Positions 1 through 9,176 are shown, counted from the stretch's first letter. The stretch is DNA of 64,000 nt from Paraburkholderia tuberum STM678 (GCF_902833905.1 NZ_CADFGP010000004.1:186001-250000); one strand, 5' to 3'. The notes: a model not told the origin generated them from the sequence alone. Numbers and translations are program-made.

Positions 1-59
1 GGATAGCCCCGGAGATCGCGCGGATGGCAGCACAGCCAGCCGCGGAAAGCCTGAGATGA
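1..59 (+). CDS. fliS: C-terminal end of a flagellar gene, probably fliS (partial)
   Basis: An open frame enters from the left edge and stops with TGA at 57-59, giving a tail that ends ...PAAESLR. Its stop overlaps the fliT ATG (56-58) in an ATGA arrangement, which indicates translational coupling. FliS, the flagellin export chaperone, normally precedes fliT, so position suggests fliS. The residues visible here are too few for family recognition, so the identity rests on context only. Confidence 0.45.
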   Translation, partial: IAPEIARMAAQPAAESLR

Positions 60-382
60 CATCGAACGCAGAATATTTTGCCCGCTACGAGGCGATCGCG
101 GCGCTGTCCTGCCGCATGCTGATGGCGGCCCGTCGTGCACTGTGGAACGACCTGGTGCACTTGCAGGAAGAGTATCGGCAGCTGGTCGAAGCGCTGCGCG
201 AAGCCGACGTGGGCGTCAAGCTCGACGAGGCCGAACGCCTGCGCAAGTACGCGCTGATCCGCCAGATCCTCGCCGACGACGCCGCGATCCGCGATCTCGC
301 GAATCCGCGCATGGCGCATCTGTCGGCGCTGTTCGCCGGCCGGTCGACGCGCGTGCTGAAGGAGTTGTACGGGGCGCGCTGA
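56..382 (+). CDS. fliT: Flagellar protein FliT
   Basis: This 108-residue, mostly helical protein has the size and position of FliT, the export chaperone for the filament-cap protein FliD; in enterobacteria FliT also binds FlhDC to damp flagellar gene expression. Visible features are an aromatic N-terminal segment (YFARYEAIAAL), charged central helices (about residues 25-70, LQEEYRQLVEALRE) and a C-terminal helix ending in KELYGAR. It is coupled by a 4-base overlap to the preceding frame and is followed about 100 bases later by fliK. Sequence identity in this family is low, so the call leans on length, helix pattern and the flagellar neighbours. Confidence 0.75.
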   Translation: MTSNAEYFARYEAIAALSCRMLMAARRALWNDLVHLQEEYRQLVEALREADVGVKLDEAERLRKYALIRQILADDAAIRDLANPRMAHLSALFAGRSTRVLKELYGAR

Positions 383-488
383 GCGCGAGCGCGCGCGCGC
401 GTGAGCTGGCGCCACGCCGCACGCGTCTGAAGGATCGGAGCAATCAGAGCATCGCGCGCGTTGCCGCCGATGCGACCAAGGAACCGGC

Positions 489-1898
489 ATGAACGGAATC
501 GATTCGGCCCTCGCTTCGGTGCTGTCGAGCCGGATCGACAGCCTGCTCAGCATCGCGCCGGGAACCGCGACCACCTCGCAGACCGGCGCGGCCGGCGTCG
601 ATACCGCGGTTCCCGCGGCGCCTGCGAACGTGACGCCCGCGCCCCAGCCGTCCGCGCAAACCGCGCTGTCGGCCGTTGCGCTGACGCTGAATGCGATTGC
701 GCACTCAGGCGGCGAGGCCACACCGGCGGTGCTCGGCCGCGCGCCGATCTGGGCGGCCGCGCCAGCGCTCGACGTCGCCATCGAAAGCTTGCCGCTGACC
801 GATGCGGCGGGCGCCGCGACAGTCAATTTCGCTGCCGGCGATTCCGCCGCTGCGGCCAACACCAATCCCAACGCTGCCGCCAGCGCAACCGCGGCCGCCA
901 CCGCGAGCGTGGCGGCGACCGAAGTGCCGGTCGCGGCGCTCGCGGCCGCGCTGCAACAGACGGTCGCCGACAGCGGCCTGTTCTACGAGGCGCATCTCGC
1001 GGCGTGGCTGGTCGGCCAGCGTTCGCCGGCCCAACTGGCGAACGAGGCGCAGAACCAGCTCGTCGCAGATTCTCAATTGCCTCCTGACTGGAGCGCCGAC
1101 GCTGGCGACGCGGGCGCGCGGTCCGCTGCGGCGAACGGAGCCCCCGAGGCAACGCCACGCGGCACGGCGAACGTTGCCGAGAACAACCCTGCCATGCACG
1201 CGATGCCGTCGATCCTGACCGCGCAGGCCGCGCGACTCGTCGCGGGCGAGCTGCTGGCCAGCTCGGTGTCCGACCTGAATGGCCAGTCCACACACGCGGG
1301 GCTGCACAGCGCGGTGTCCCAGGCGGCCGATGCCGGCTCGTCGCAGAGCGCGCAGGCGATGGCGGCGGCGGTGCATCCGGCGACGGTGCCGCTCGTGCGC
1401 CAGCAGCTCGATCTGCTGGCGACCGGACAGTTCCGCTGGACCGGCGAGGCGTGGCCCGGCGCGCGTCTGGACTGGACGATCGAGCAGGATGGCGACGAAT
1501 GGGACCGCAGCGGCGGCGGCCTCGCGAGCGAGGACGACCAGCCGTGGCGCACGCGCCTGACGCTGTCGCTGCCGACGCTCGGCACCGTCGATGCCGAACT
1601 GACGCTGACCGGCACGCGGCTGACCGCGCGCGTGCAGGCGAGCCCGCGGGGCGCCGCGCGGCTCGCGATGCAGGGGGACGGTTTCCGTCAGCGGCTCGCG
1701 GCGGCGGGGCTCGAGTTGCAGGGATTGACGATTCGCGAGATCGGCGGCGGTGTGCCTGGTACTACCGCGGCGGGCACTTCGGCGGCGGGAGCGCAGGCCG
1801 CGGGCGCGTATGCACGGTCGGCGTCGGCGGCTGTGGCCACGTCGACGGCGTCGGCGTCGGGCGCCGCATCGCGCGACGACCTCGATTGGGATATCTGA
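489..1898 (+). CDS. fliK: Flagellar hook-length control protein FliK
   Basis: This 469-residue protein is the molecular ruler that measures hook length and triggers the FlhB substrate-specificity switch; it is itself secreted through the flagellar export apparatus. The first 300 residues are rich in Ala, Thr, Pro and Gln and of low complexity, as expected for the ruler part. A globular C-terminal domain (about 310-420) follows, with a Trp-rich start (QFRWTGEAWPGARLDWTIEQ), beta strands around LTLSLPTLGTVDAELTL and a helix with FRQRLAAAGLELQGLTIRE. A final Ala/Ser/Thr-rich tail ends in DDLDWDI. Its TGA overlaps the ATG of the next gene, so the FlhB-like protein is translationally coupled to it. 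Confidence 0.9.
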   Translation: MNGIDSALASVLSSRIDSLLSIAPGTATTSQTGAAGVDTAVPAAPANVTPAPQPSAQTALSAVALTLNAIAHSGGEATPAVLGRAPIWAAAPALDVAIESLPLTDAAGAATVNFAAGDSAAAANTNPNAAASATAAATASVAATEVPVAALAAALQQTVADSGLFYEAHLAAWLVGQRSPAQLANEAQNQLVADSQLPPDWSADAGDAGARSAAANGAPEATPRGTANVAENNPAMHAMPSILTAQAARLVAGELLASSVSDLNGQSTHAGLHSAVSQAADAGSSQSAQAMAAAVHPATVPLVRQQLDLLATGQFRWTGEAWPGARLDWTIEQDGDEWDRSGGGLASEDDQPWRTRLTLSLPTLGTVDAELTLTGTRLTARVQASPRGAARLAMQGDGFRQRLAAAGLELQGLTIREIGGGVPGTTAAGTSAAGAQAAGAYARSASAAVATSTASASGAASRDDLDWDI

Positions 1899-2257
1899 TG
1901 AGCCGCACCCAACGTCGCAGCGCGGCTGCGCTTGTTTATGACGCTCATGGCGGCGAGGCCGCCCCGCGTCTGGTCGCCAAGGGGTATGGGCTGCTCGCTG
2001 AGATGATCGTGCAGCGCGCGAAGGAGGCAGGGCTCTATGTGCATGAGGCGCCCGAGATGGTGTCGCTGCTGATGCAAGTCGATCTGGATGCGCGGATTCC
2101 ACCGCAGCTTTATCAGGCTGTCGCCGAGTTGCTGGCCTGGTTGCATCGGCTCGAGAGTGGGGCCGATGCTGAGACGGGCAATGGCGCTGGCGCGCCGGAT
2201 GTGGTTGATGTTGTTGCTACTGATGTGCCTGGCGGTGCTAGTACTGTGGATCACTGA
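1898..2257 (+). CDS. Small FlhB-like protein (EscU/YscU/HrcU C-terminal domain)
   Basis: This 119-residue protein corresponds to the cytoplasmic C-terminal domain of FlhB without the membrane part. The visible core is AAALVYDAHGGEAAPRLVAKGYG followed by helices with AEMIVQRAKEAGLYVHEAPE and IPPQLYQAVAELLAWLHRL, the FlhB-C fold around the autocleavage region. The usual NPTH cleavage motif is not visible, and the tail after residue 88 is Gly/Ala/Val-rich and unlike the family. Such stand-alone FlhB-like proteins next to fliK are known in proteobacteria and are thought to modulate the export switch with FliK. The ATG overlaps the fliK stop by one base. Confidence 0.8.
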   Translation: MSRTQRRSAAALVYDAHGGEAAPRLVAKGYGLLAEMIVQRAKEAGLYVHEAPEMVSLLMQVDLDARIPPQLYQAVAELLAWLHRLESGADAETGNGAGAPDVVDVVATDVPGGASTVDH

Positions 2258-2269
2258 AGGTGTGTGTTT

Positions 2270-2925
2270 GCCCTTTGGCAGGGCGGGGCGCTTTTTTGTC
2301 GTTGTTCTTTGCGGTGTTGGCCTTTCCTTGTTGTCTTATCGGTCTATTAGCGTTGCCCCTGTGCGGGGCGGCACCTACTTTCTTTGCTGCTGCAAAGAAA
2401 GTAGGCAAAGAAGACAGCTCAAACCGCAAGCTCATAAGCGGGTCCCCTGGCTTGGAAGGGGTAGTGGTGCATCTGGAATCCGGGCCCCCGCACATTCCCC
2501 GTTCGTGACAAAGCCATCATCCCTCCCACTCCGCACTACGTGCGTCGCGGACGGGTCTGCCAGGGAAACCAATGGTTTGGCCCGCGCAGCGGGGGCCGTC
2601 GGCTGCGCCTCGGCGATGCGCCGAAACAACCGGTGGGTTTTGAACGGGGTTTCGGCGCGCGTAGCGCCGCCGGAAGAATGACTGCCTTGTCACTGGCGCG
2701 GAATGTGCGGGAGCACGGATTCCAGATGCACCACTACCTCATGCAGACCGAGGGACCCGCTTAAGAGTTGGCGGTTTTAGCTGTCTTCTTTGCCTACTTT
2801 CTTTGCAGCAGCAAAGAAAGTAGGTGCCGCCCCGCACAGGGGCAACGCTAATAGACCGATAAGACAACAAGGAAAGGCCAACACCGCAAAGAACAAAGAC
2901 AAAAAAAGGCCTCACCCCGCCCAGG
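2270..2925. repeat. Long hyphenated palindrome (dispersed-type repeat element)
   Basis: The gap between the flagellar operon and the aldehyde dehydrogenase gene is one large inverted repeat. 2303-2419 is a perfect 117-base reverse complement of 2779-2895. Imperfect pairing continues outward to about 2270 and 2925, and inward: the stretch at about 2443-2520 pairs with about 2690-2762, and parts of the centre also match. Each arm contains its own hairpin; on the left it is 2375-2404, with a 13-base stem and a 4-base loop. Both arms can be read as a peptide with TFFAAAKKVGAAPHRGNANR, a frame I remember as a recurrent spurious hypothetical protein in Paraburkholderia; I do not regard it as a gene. 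No transposase is present. Confidence 0.85.
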
Positions 2926-2932
2926 GGCTAAA

Positions 2933-4351
2933 TCAGAATCTCATCATCAACTTCAACACCGCGTTCACGCGTCTCCCGTACGGTGGCGAAATCAACCCGC
3001 GCGCATTCAAGCGCGCCTGCACGAGCACGGGCTTCATCTTGGAAAAAGTAACGAACCCCTCATACCCGTGGTACGCCCCCATCCCACTCGCCCCGACCCC
3101 GCCGAACGGCAAACTCTCACATGCCAGATGCATCAGCGTCTCGTTAACCGCCATGCCGCCGGCGATCGTTTCATGCGTGACACGCTCAACCGTCCGCGCG
3201 TCGTCGGCATAGAGATAAAGCGCCAGCGGCCGCGGCCGCGCATTGATCCACGCGATCGCGTCGTCGAGCGTGTCGTACGGCACGAGCGGCAACAGCGGCC
3301 CGAAAATCTCCTCCTGCATCAGGGCGCATTCGTCCGGCGCGCCAGTCACGGCGATCAGCGGAAAGCGCCGGCTCCCGGCATCGGGCGTCGCGTTGGTCAG
3401 CGCATGCAATTGCGCGCCCGCAGCCCGCGCTTCGTCGGCGAGACGTTCGAGCCGCTCGAAGTGCCGCGAAGAAATGATCGACGTGTAATCCGGGTTCTGC
3501 GCGAAGTCCGGATACATCCTCGCCATCCGCACGCGCGCCCGTTCGATGAACGCCTGCTCCTTGCCGCGCGGCACCAGCACGTAGTCGGGCGCCACACAGG
3601 TCTGCCCCGCGTTCAGCGTCTTGCCGGCGATCAGATTGTCGACCGCGTTGTCGAAACGCGCATGCGCGCCGATCAGCGCCGGCGATTTGCCGCCGAGTTC
3701 GAGCGTGACCGGCGTCAGATGCTCGGCCGCCGCGCGCATCACTTCGTGACCGACCTTCGTCGAGCCGGTGAACAGCAGATGATCGAACGGCAGCGCGCTG
3801 AACGCGGCCGCGAGCGCCGCATCGCCGTTGACGACCGCGACGTGAGTGCGCGCGAACGTCTGACCGATCAGCAGCTCGAATAGCGCCGAGGTGCGCGGCG
3901 TCAGCTCGGACATCTTGATGATCGCGCGATTGCCGGCCGTCAGCGCGCTGATCAACGGGCCAACCGCGAGCAGCACCGGATAATTCCACGGCACGATGAT
4001 GCCGACCACGCCGAGCGGCTGCGGCACCACCTTCGCGCGCGCCGGCAGCAGCCACTTGTTGGTGCGGCGGCGCTGCGCTTTCATCCAGCGCTTGCCGTGA
4101 CGCAGTGCGGCGTCGATCTCTTCCTTCACGAGCAGGAATTCGGCGAGCAGCACTTCTTCCTTCGCGCGATTGCCGAAGTCCGCGTGCATCGCGTCGGCGA
4201 GCGCGTCGCGATTGTCGAGCATCAGCTTGCGCAGCGCACGCAGATGCGTCGCGCGCGTGTCCCACGACGGATACGGCGCGCGCAGATACGCATGACGTTG
4301 ATCGCGCAACAGTGCTTGGAGCGCGGCGACCTCCGGCACATCGTTCTTCAT
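2933..4351 (-). CDS. calB: Coniferyl-aldehyde-type dehydrogenase
   Basis: This 472-residue NAD(P)-dependent aldehyde dehydrogenase belongs to the coniferyl aldehyde dehydrogenase branch, which oxidises aromatic or long-chain aldehydes to acids. Visible motifs are the PWNYP cofactor/oxyanion segment with Asn123, the FTGSTKVG Rossmann turn near 194-201, ELGGKSP with catalytic Glu218, and NAGQTC with nucleophile Cys252. The EEIFGPLLP and LPFGGVGASGMGAYHG blocks lie near the C terminus. It ends with a basic extension (RRVNAVLKLMMRF), typical of the CalB and fatty-aldehyde groups. It lies 109 bases downstream of an acyl-CoA dehydrogenase on the same strand and may share its transcript. Substrate is inferred from the subfamily only. 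Confidence 0.85.
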   Translation of the reverse strand: MKNDVPEVAALQALLRDQRHAYLRAPYPSWDTRATHLRALRKLMLDNRDALADAMHADFGNRAKEEVLLAEFLLVKEEIDAALRHGKRWMKAQRRRTNKWLLPARAKVVPQPLGVVGIIVPWNYPVLLAVGPLISALTAGNRAIIKMSELTPRTSALFELLIGQTFARTHVAVVNGDAALAAAFSALPFDHLLFTGSTKVGHEVMRAAAEHLTPVTLELGGKSPALIGAHARFDNAVDNLIAGKTLNAGQTCVAPDYVLVPRGKEQAFIERARVRMARMYPDFAQNPDYTSIISSRHFERLERLADEARAAGAQLHALTNATPDAGSRRFPLIAVTGAPDECALMQEEIFGPLLPLVPYDTLDDAIAWINARPRPLALYLYADDARTVERVTHETIAGGMAVNETLMHLACESLPFGGVGASGMGAYHGYEGFVTFSKMKPVLVQARLNARGLISPPYGRRVNAVLKLMMRF

Positions 4352-4460
4352 GTGAGTCCACTCCCAGATGGATGACCGTGCGCGTCGAGCGCACTTATAT
4401 TGGTGTGAGGTTGAGTCGGAGTTGCGAGCGGTGCGCTCGGGGTTTGCGCGCCCGCCGCGG

Positions 4461-6149
4461 TTACGCGGGAAAGGCGCGCTTGACGATCGCCGCGTGATCG
4501 AACGTGGCCGGCAGCGTGCCGTACACGCGGCCGCTTTCGCCGCAGCCGTCGGCGAGACGCGTCGCGATGAACTCGTCGGCGACCTCGGCGGGCGCGTGCT
4601 GCGCGAGCAGCGTCGCCTGCGCGATCAGCACGATCTGCTGCGCGATACGTCGCGCCGACGCCTCGCGCTGTTCGGCCGGTCCGTTCAGCGTCGCGGCGAG
4701 GCGCGCGAGTGCCGCGCCCAACGCCGGATGCGCGCGCGCGACGTCCTGCCAGGCGGCGAACAGCGCTTGCGCGGCCTGCGGCTCGCGCTCCATCGCGCGC
4801 AGCACGTCGAGGCACATCACGTTGCCCGAGCCTTCCCAGATCGAGTTGACCGGCGCCTCGCGATAGAAGCGCGCCATCGGCCCGGTTTCGACGTAGCCGT
4901 TGCCGCCCCAGACTTCCATCGCCTCGCCGGTGAATTCGAGCGCGCGCTTGCAGACCCAGTATTTCGCGGCAGGCGTAGCGATGCGCCGCCAGGCGCGTTC
5001 GGCCGATGAAGCCGACGACGCGTCGGCGGATTCCTCGAACGCGCGCGCGAGACGCATGAACAGCACCGTAGCCGCTTCGGATTCGAGCGCGAGATCGGCG
5101 AGCACGTTGCGCATCAGCGGCTGCTCGGCAAGGTGCCGGCCGAACGCGCTGCGATGCCGCGCATGATGGACCGCCTGCACGAGCGCGGCACGCATCAGCG
5201 CGGCGCTGCCGATCACGCAGTCGAGCCGCGTGTAGCTCGCCATTTCGATGATGGTCGGCACGCCGCGTCCTTCGTCGCCGATCATCACACCGTACGCGTC
5301 GAGAAATTCGACTTCGCTGCTTGCGTTGGAGCGATTGCCGAGCTTGTCCTTCAGACGCTGGATCTGCACCGCGTTCTTGCTGCCGTCCGGCGCGAAGCGC
5401 GGCACGAAAAAGCACGACAGTCCCTCGTGCGTGTCGGTGCGCGCGAGCACCAGATGCGCGTCGCACTGCGGCGCCGAGAAGAACCATTTATGACCGACGA
5501 GCCGGTAGGCGCCGCCGCGTCCGCCGGCACCGTCGAACGCATGGGCGCGCGTCCGGTTGCTGCGCACGTCGGAGCCGCCCTGTTTCTCGGTCATGCCCAT
5601 GCCGATCATCGCCGAGCGCTTTTGCGTGAGCGGCACGTCGCGCGGATCGTGCTCGCGTGTGTACAACTGGTCGCGCAGCGTATCGAACAACGTGGATTCG
5701 CGCTGCAACACCGGAATGCTCGCGAATGTCATCGTCAGTGGGCATAGCGAGCCGGATTCGATCTGCGCATGCATGAAGTAGCCGGCGCAGCGCGCGGCCA
5801 TCGCGCCGCTTCGCGGCTCGGCGAACGGCAGCGCGTGTAGCCCTTCGCGGCGCAGCAGCGCGAGCAGTTCATGCCACGCGGGATGGAACTCGAGCGCGTC
5901 GATGCGCTCGCCGCGCGGACTATGCGTGACCAGCTCCGGCGTATGGCGGTTGGCGAGCTCCGCGAGCGCGAGCGTGTCGGGCGTCGTCAGCGTCGCGCCG
6001 TGTCGCAGCAGCGCCTCGCGATGCCAGCTCGCGCCGTCGCGATCGACGGCCGCGCTCAAAGCGGCGTCGCTCGAGAACAGGTTGTAGTCCGCGAGCGGCG
6101 GTGCCTGATTCGTCACCTCGTGAGTCTGGCCGAAGCCGTGCCGTTCCAT
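4461..6149 (-). CDS. AidB-like acyl-CoA dehydrogenase
   Basis: This 562-residue flavoprotein resembles the AidB/isovaleryl-CoA-dehydrogenase-like branch of the acyl-CoA dehydrogenases. It is longer than standard acyl-CoA dehydrogenases (about 380 residues) because of an N-terminal extension beginning with NQAPPLADYNLFSSD. Recognisable parts are the FAD-binding GMGMTEKQGGSDVRSN block, the HKWFFSAPQCDAHLVLART strand, the DKLGNRSNASSEVEF segment and the C-terminal GGNGYVETGPMARFYREAPV motif followed by IWEGSGNVMCLDVLRA, which is characteristic of AidB. E. coli AidB binds DNA and is induced by alkylation damage, but many relatives are probably metabolic. The downstream gene encodes an aldehyde dehydrogenase. 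The physiological substrate cannot be told from sequence. Confidence 0.85.
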   Translation of the reverse strand: MERHGFGQTHEVTNQAPPLADYNLFSSDAALSAAVDRDGASWHREALLRHGATLTTPDTLALAELANRHTPELVTHSPRGERIDALEFHPAWHELLALLRREGLHALPFAEPRSGAMAARCAGYFMHAQIESGSLCPLTMTFASIPVLQRESTLFDTLRDQLYTREHDPRDVPLTQKRSAMIGMGMTEKQGGSDVRSNRTRAHAFDGAGGRGGAYRLVGHKWFFSAPQCDAHLVLARTDTHEGLSCFFVPRFAPDGSKNAVQIQRLKDKLGNRSNASSEVEFLDAYGVMIGDEGRGVPTIIEMASYTRLDCVIGSAALMRAALVQAVHHARHRSAFGRHLAEQPLMRNVLADLALESEAATVLFMRLARAFEESADASSASSAERAWRRIATPAAKYWVCKRALEFTGEAMEVWGGNGYVETGPMARFYREAPVNSIWEGSGNVMCLDVLRAMEREPQAAQALFAAWQDVARAHPALGAALARLAATLNGPAEQREASARRIAQQIVLIAQATLLAQHAPAEVADEFIATRLADGCGESGRVYGTLPATFDHAAIVKRAFPA

Positions 6150-6463
6150 CTGCTGTCTCCTTTTTCGCTATTGTGCGCCGCTTCGCCGACGGCATCCCCG
6201 ATGCGCTTTGTCGCATCTGTTCGAGCGCCGCGCGTGATGCCGCATGCCGGAAGGAGGGCGCGCGTCGCGCCATGTCTGGAAGCCGCGCGCGGGCCGTTCG
6301 CGCCTTTCATCATAGGGGCGCGTTGCCGCCGGCGTTTAGAGGAATCGTTCTTTCAGGGAGCCGCCGCAGCCCCAATACGCTCCCTACAATGCGCAGAAAA
6401 CACACGTAGACAAGTGTGCACGAGACAGGGTCCGCGAGCAACGCGGCCCATCAGGAGGAGCGC
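6150..6463. other. Divergent intergenic region between acyl-CoA dehydrogenase and GMC oxidoreductase genes
   Basis: About 310 bases without a gene separate two divergent starts. A TACAAT at 6385-6390 is a possible -10 element for the rightward gene, but no convincing -35 stands 17 bases upstream. A good ribosome binding site (AGGAGG, 6453-6458) sits just before the oxidoreductase ATG. I see no clear operator. Confidence 0.4.
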
Positions 6464-8125
6464 ATGCAATACGACTACATCATCGTCGGAGCGGGCTCGG
6501 GCGGCTGCACGCTCGCGAGCCGTCTCGCGGATAGCTGTCCCGACGCGACCATCGCGCTGATCGAGGCCGGTCCGCATACCGGGCGCAATCTGTTGGTGAA
6601 CATGCCGGTCGGCGTCGCGGCCGTGGTGCCGAATAGACTGAAGACCAACTACGGCTACCTGACCACGCCACAGCCGGGGCTCGCCGGTCGCCAGGGCTAT
6701 CAGCCGCGCGGACGCGGTTTCGGCGGATCGAGCGCGATCAACGCGATGATCTACACGCGCGGCCATCCGCTCGATTACGACGAGTGGGCGCGGCTCGGCT
6801 GCGACGGCTGGTCGTGGGCCGAGGTGCTGCCGTATTTTCGCCGCGCCGAAGACAACGAGCGCGGCGCCGATGCGTGGCATGGCGAGGCCGGTCCGCTGAC
6901 CGTGTCCGATCTGCGCTTCAGGAATCCGTTTTCCAGGCGCTTCGTGCAGGCCGCGCTCGAAGCGGGCTACCAAGCGAACGACGACTTCAACGGCGCGGAT
7001 CAGGAAGGCATCGGCTTCTATCAGGTCACGCAACGTGACGGGCGCCGTTGCAGCGTCGCGCGCGCGTACATCTACGACCGGCCGCGCGCGAATCTGCACA
7101 CGATGGCCGACGCGACCGTGCTGCGCGTCGTGTTCGACCGCAAGCGCGCGAGCGGCGTCGAAATCGTGCGCGGCGGCCGCACCGAAACGCTCGCGGCGCG
7201 CGCCGAGGTCGTGCTCGCCGCTGGGGCGTTCAACTCGCCGCAACTGTTGATGTGCTCGGGCATCGGGCCGGCCGCGCATCTGCGCTCGCTCGGCATCGAC
7301 GTGCTTCACGATGCCCCCGAGGTCGGCCAGAACCTGATCGATCACATCGATTTCACGATCAACAAGCGCGTGAGGTCGATCGAGCCCACCGGTTTTTCGG
7401 TGCGCGGCATCGCGCGGATGCTGCCGCAATTCGTGACCTTCATACGACACGGGCGCGGCATGCTGTCGAGCAACGTCGCCGAGGCGGGCGGTTTTCTGAA
7501 GAGCCGGCCGACGCTCGCGCGGCCCGATCTGCAACTGCATTTCTGCGCGGCGATCGTCGACGATCACAACCGCCATATGCACTGGGGCCACGGCTATTCG
7601 CTGCATGTATGCGTGCTGCGTCCGCATAGCCGCGGCACCGTGATGCTCGCAAGCGCCGATGCGCGTGCCGCGCCGCTGATCGATCCGCGCTTTCTGAGCG
7701 ATGCGCGCGATCTCGATCTGCTCGTCGAGGGCGCGAAGATGGCGCGGCGCATTCTCGGCGCGCCGTCGCTCGCGCTGCACGGCGGCGAGGAGTTGTACAC
7801 GCGGCCAGGGCAATCGGATGCGGAACTGCGCCAGACGATCGTCGAGCGCGCGGACACGATCTATCACCCGGTCGCGACCTGCCGGATGGGCGGCGACGCG
7901 CGCTCGATCGTCGATCCGCAATTGCGCGTGCGCGGCGTGACGGGGTTGAGGATCGTCGATGCGTCGGTCATGCCGACCCTGATCGGCGGCAACACCAATT
8001 CGCCGACGGTGATGATCGGCGAACGGGCGGCGGAGTTGATCGCGACGAGCCGGCGAGAGGGAGCGGGGAGGTCGGCGACGGTGACGCCCCCGAACCCAGG
8101 TGACATGCCGGCGCAGGCGGTTTGA
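6464..8125 (+). CDS. GMC-family FAD-dependent alcohol/choline dehydrogenase
   Basis: This 553-residue glucose-methanol-choline oxidoreductase oxidises alcohols to aldehydes using FAD. The start is ATG 6464 because AGGAGG at 6453-6458 sits 5 bases before it and the protein then opens directly with the ADP-binding strand (YDYIIVGAGSGGCTLASRLAD). The GMC signature GRGFGGSSAINAMIYTRGHP follows, then the second signature GAFNSPQLLMCSGIGPA. The C-terminal catalytic block contains YHPVATCRMG with the active-site His, and GGNTNSPTVMIGERAAELI with the conserved Asn. It stands divergent from the acyl-CoA dehydrogenase, so alcohol, aldehyde and acyl-CoA steps are encoded together. The BetA/AlkJ group fits, but the substrate is unknown. 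Confidence 0.88.
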   Translation: MQYDYIIVGAGSGGCTLASRLADSCPDATIALIEAGPHTGRNLLVNMPVGVAAVVPNRLKTNYGYLTTPQPGLAGRQGYQPRGRGFGGSSAINAMIYTRGHPLDYDEWARLGCDGWSWAEVLPYFRRAEDNERGADAWHGEAGPLTVSDLRFRNPFSRRFVQAALEAGYQANDDFNGADQEGIGFYQVTQRDGRRCSVARAYIYDRPRANLHTMADATVLRVVFDRKRASGVEIVRGGRTETLAARAEVVLAAGAFNSPQLLMCSGIGPAAHLRSLGIDVLHDAPEVGQNLIDHIDFTINKRVRSIEPTGFSVRGIARMLPQFVTFIRHGRGMLSSNVAEAGGFLKSRPTLARPDLQLHFCAAIVDDHNRHMHWGHGYSLHVCVLRPHSRGTVMLASADARAAPLIDPRFLSDARDLDLLVEGAKMARRILGAPSLALHGGEELYTRPGQSDAELRQTIVERADTIYHPVATCRMGGDARSIVDPQLRVRGVTGLRIVDASVMPTLIGGNTNSPTVMIGERAAELIATSRREGAGRSATVTPPNPGDMPAQAV

Positions 8126-8191
8126 TCGCCGTTTGCAAGGAGGTCGGCAAACGCGAGCGGCGTAACGCGGCCGGCGGCCGGCCGCCGCCCG

Positions 8192-9160
8192 TCACTCGCC
8201 CGAGGGTGGCAGAGCTCCTTGCGGCGCTGTGATTCCGTTAAAGCCGATCCCAGGTCCGAGTATGAAATCGTCGCTGGCGTGTGTCGGCAGCGTTTCGCGC
8301 GCGACGTCGAGCCACGCGCGCGCCGCGTGCGACAGATAGCCGTTGCGGCGCCAGCCGATCGCCATCTCCCACGGGATCTCCGGTTCGACGACCGGGCGGC
8401 AGGTGAACTGCGCGGGATCGAGCCGCCGGCAATAGGGCGCGGGCAGCAGGGCGATGCCGACGCCAGCCAGCACCAGCGCCGCCATGAAGTCCCAATGCGC
8501 GCTGCGTCCGACGATCGCAGGCGCAAATCCCGCCGCGCGACATGCGTTCAACACGACGTCGTTCAGCGCGAGGCTTTCGCCGTAAAACACGAACGGCTCA
8601 TCGGCGAGTTGCGCGAGCGGCACCTCGTTCAACGCATCCCAGCGCGAGCCGGCGCGCGCGACGAGCCACAACAGCTCGCGCGACATCGGCAGCACGTCGA
8701 TGTTGTCGGGGTCGACCGGCTGCAGCACACCGCCCAGTTCCAGTTCACCGTTGATCAGCGCGGCTTCGATCGCGCGCGAGCCCTGCTCGAACAGCTTCAG
8801 CTCGATCTTCGGATAGCGCTGGCGGAACGCGGCGATTGCGGGGGTGAAGAGCGCACCGCCCATCGGCGGAATGCCGATTGCCAGTTCACCGCGCCCGAGC
8901 GTGTCGAGATCGTTCAGCTCGGCCTGCAGTTGCGCGTGTGCGGCGAGCACGTCCTGGCCGCGCTGATAGACGATCCGGCCCACGTCGGTGAGAACCATCT
9001 GGCGGCCGTCGCGCAGCAGCAGCGGCGAGCCGATTTCGTCTTCCAGCGACTTGACCATCTTGCTGATGGTCGGCTGCGTGACGAACATCTGCTCAGCGGC
9101 GACGGTGAAGCTTTGCTGACGGACCACTTCGACGAAATAGCGCAGCGCGCGGAGTTCCAT
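8192..9160 (-). CDS. LysR-family regulator, CidR-like
   Basis: This 322-residue LysR-type transcription regulator has its winged helix-turn-helix in residues 1-62 (ELRALRYFVEVVRQQSFTVA, then FVTQPTISKMVKSLE). The effector domain follows, with GELAIGIPPMGGALFTPAIAAF marking its start near residue 92. ATG 9160 is chosen because upstream codons are not family-like and the protein then opens exactly at the HTH. It is divergent from a CidA/LrgA-LrgB pair 112 bases away, an arrangement in which CidR-type LysR proteins control the pair; acetate is the known signal in Gram-positives. A symmetrical T-N11-A site lies between them. Confidence 0.88.
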   Translation of the reverse strand: MELRALRYFVEVVRQQSFTVAAEQMFVTQPTISKMVKSLEDEIGSPLLLRDGRQMVLTDVGRIVYQRGQDVLAAHAQLQAELNDLDTLGRGELAIGIPPMGGALFTPAIAAFRQRYPKIELKLFEQGSRAIEAALINGELELGGVLQPVDPDNIDVLPMSRELLWLVARAGSRWDALNEVPLAQLADEPFVFYGESLALNDVVLNACRAAGFAPAIVGRSAHWDFMAALVLAGVGIALLPAPYCRRLDPAQFTCRPVVEPEIPWEMAIGWRRNGYLSHAARAWLDVARETLPTHASDDFILGPGIGFNGITAPQGALPPSGE

Positions 9161-9176
9161 GAGCGTGGTCTCCAGA

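Noticed and set aside
705..2102. 465-codon open frame on the minus strand across fliK
   Set aside because: Arg/Ala-rich shadow of fliK caused by high GC; no family features.
2790..3212. 140-codon frame beginning PTFFAAAKKVG
   Set aside because: It consists of the palindrome arm and then runs antisense into the aldehyde dehydrogenase gene; not a gene.
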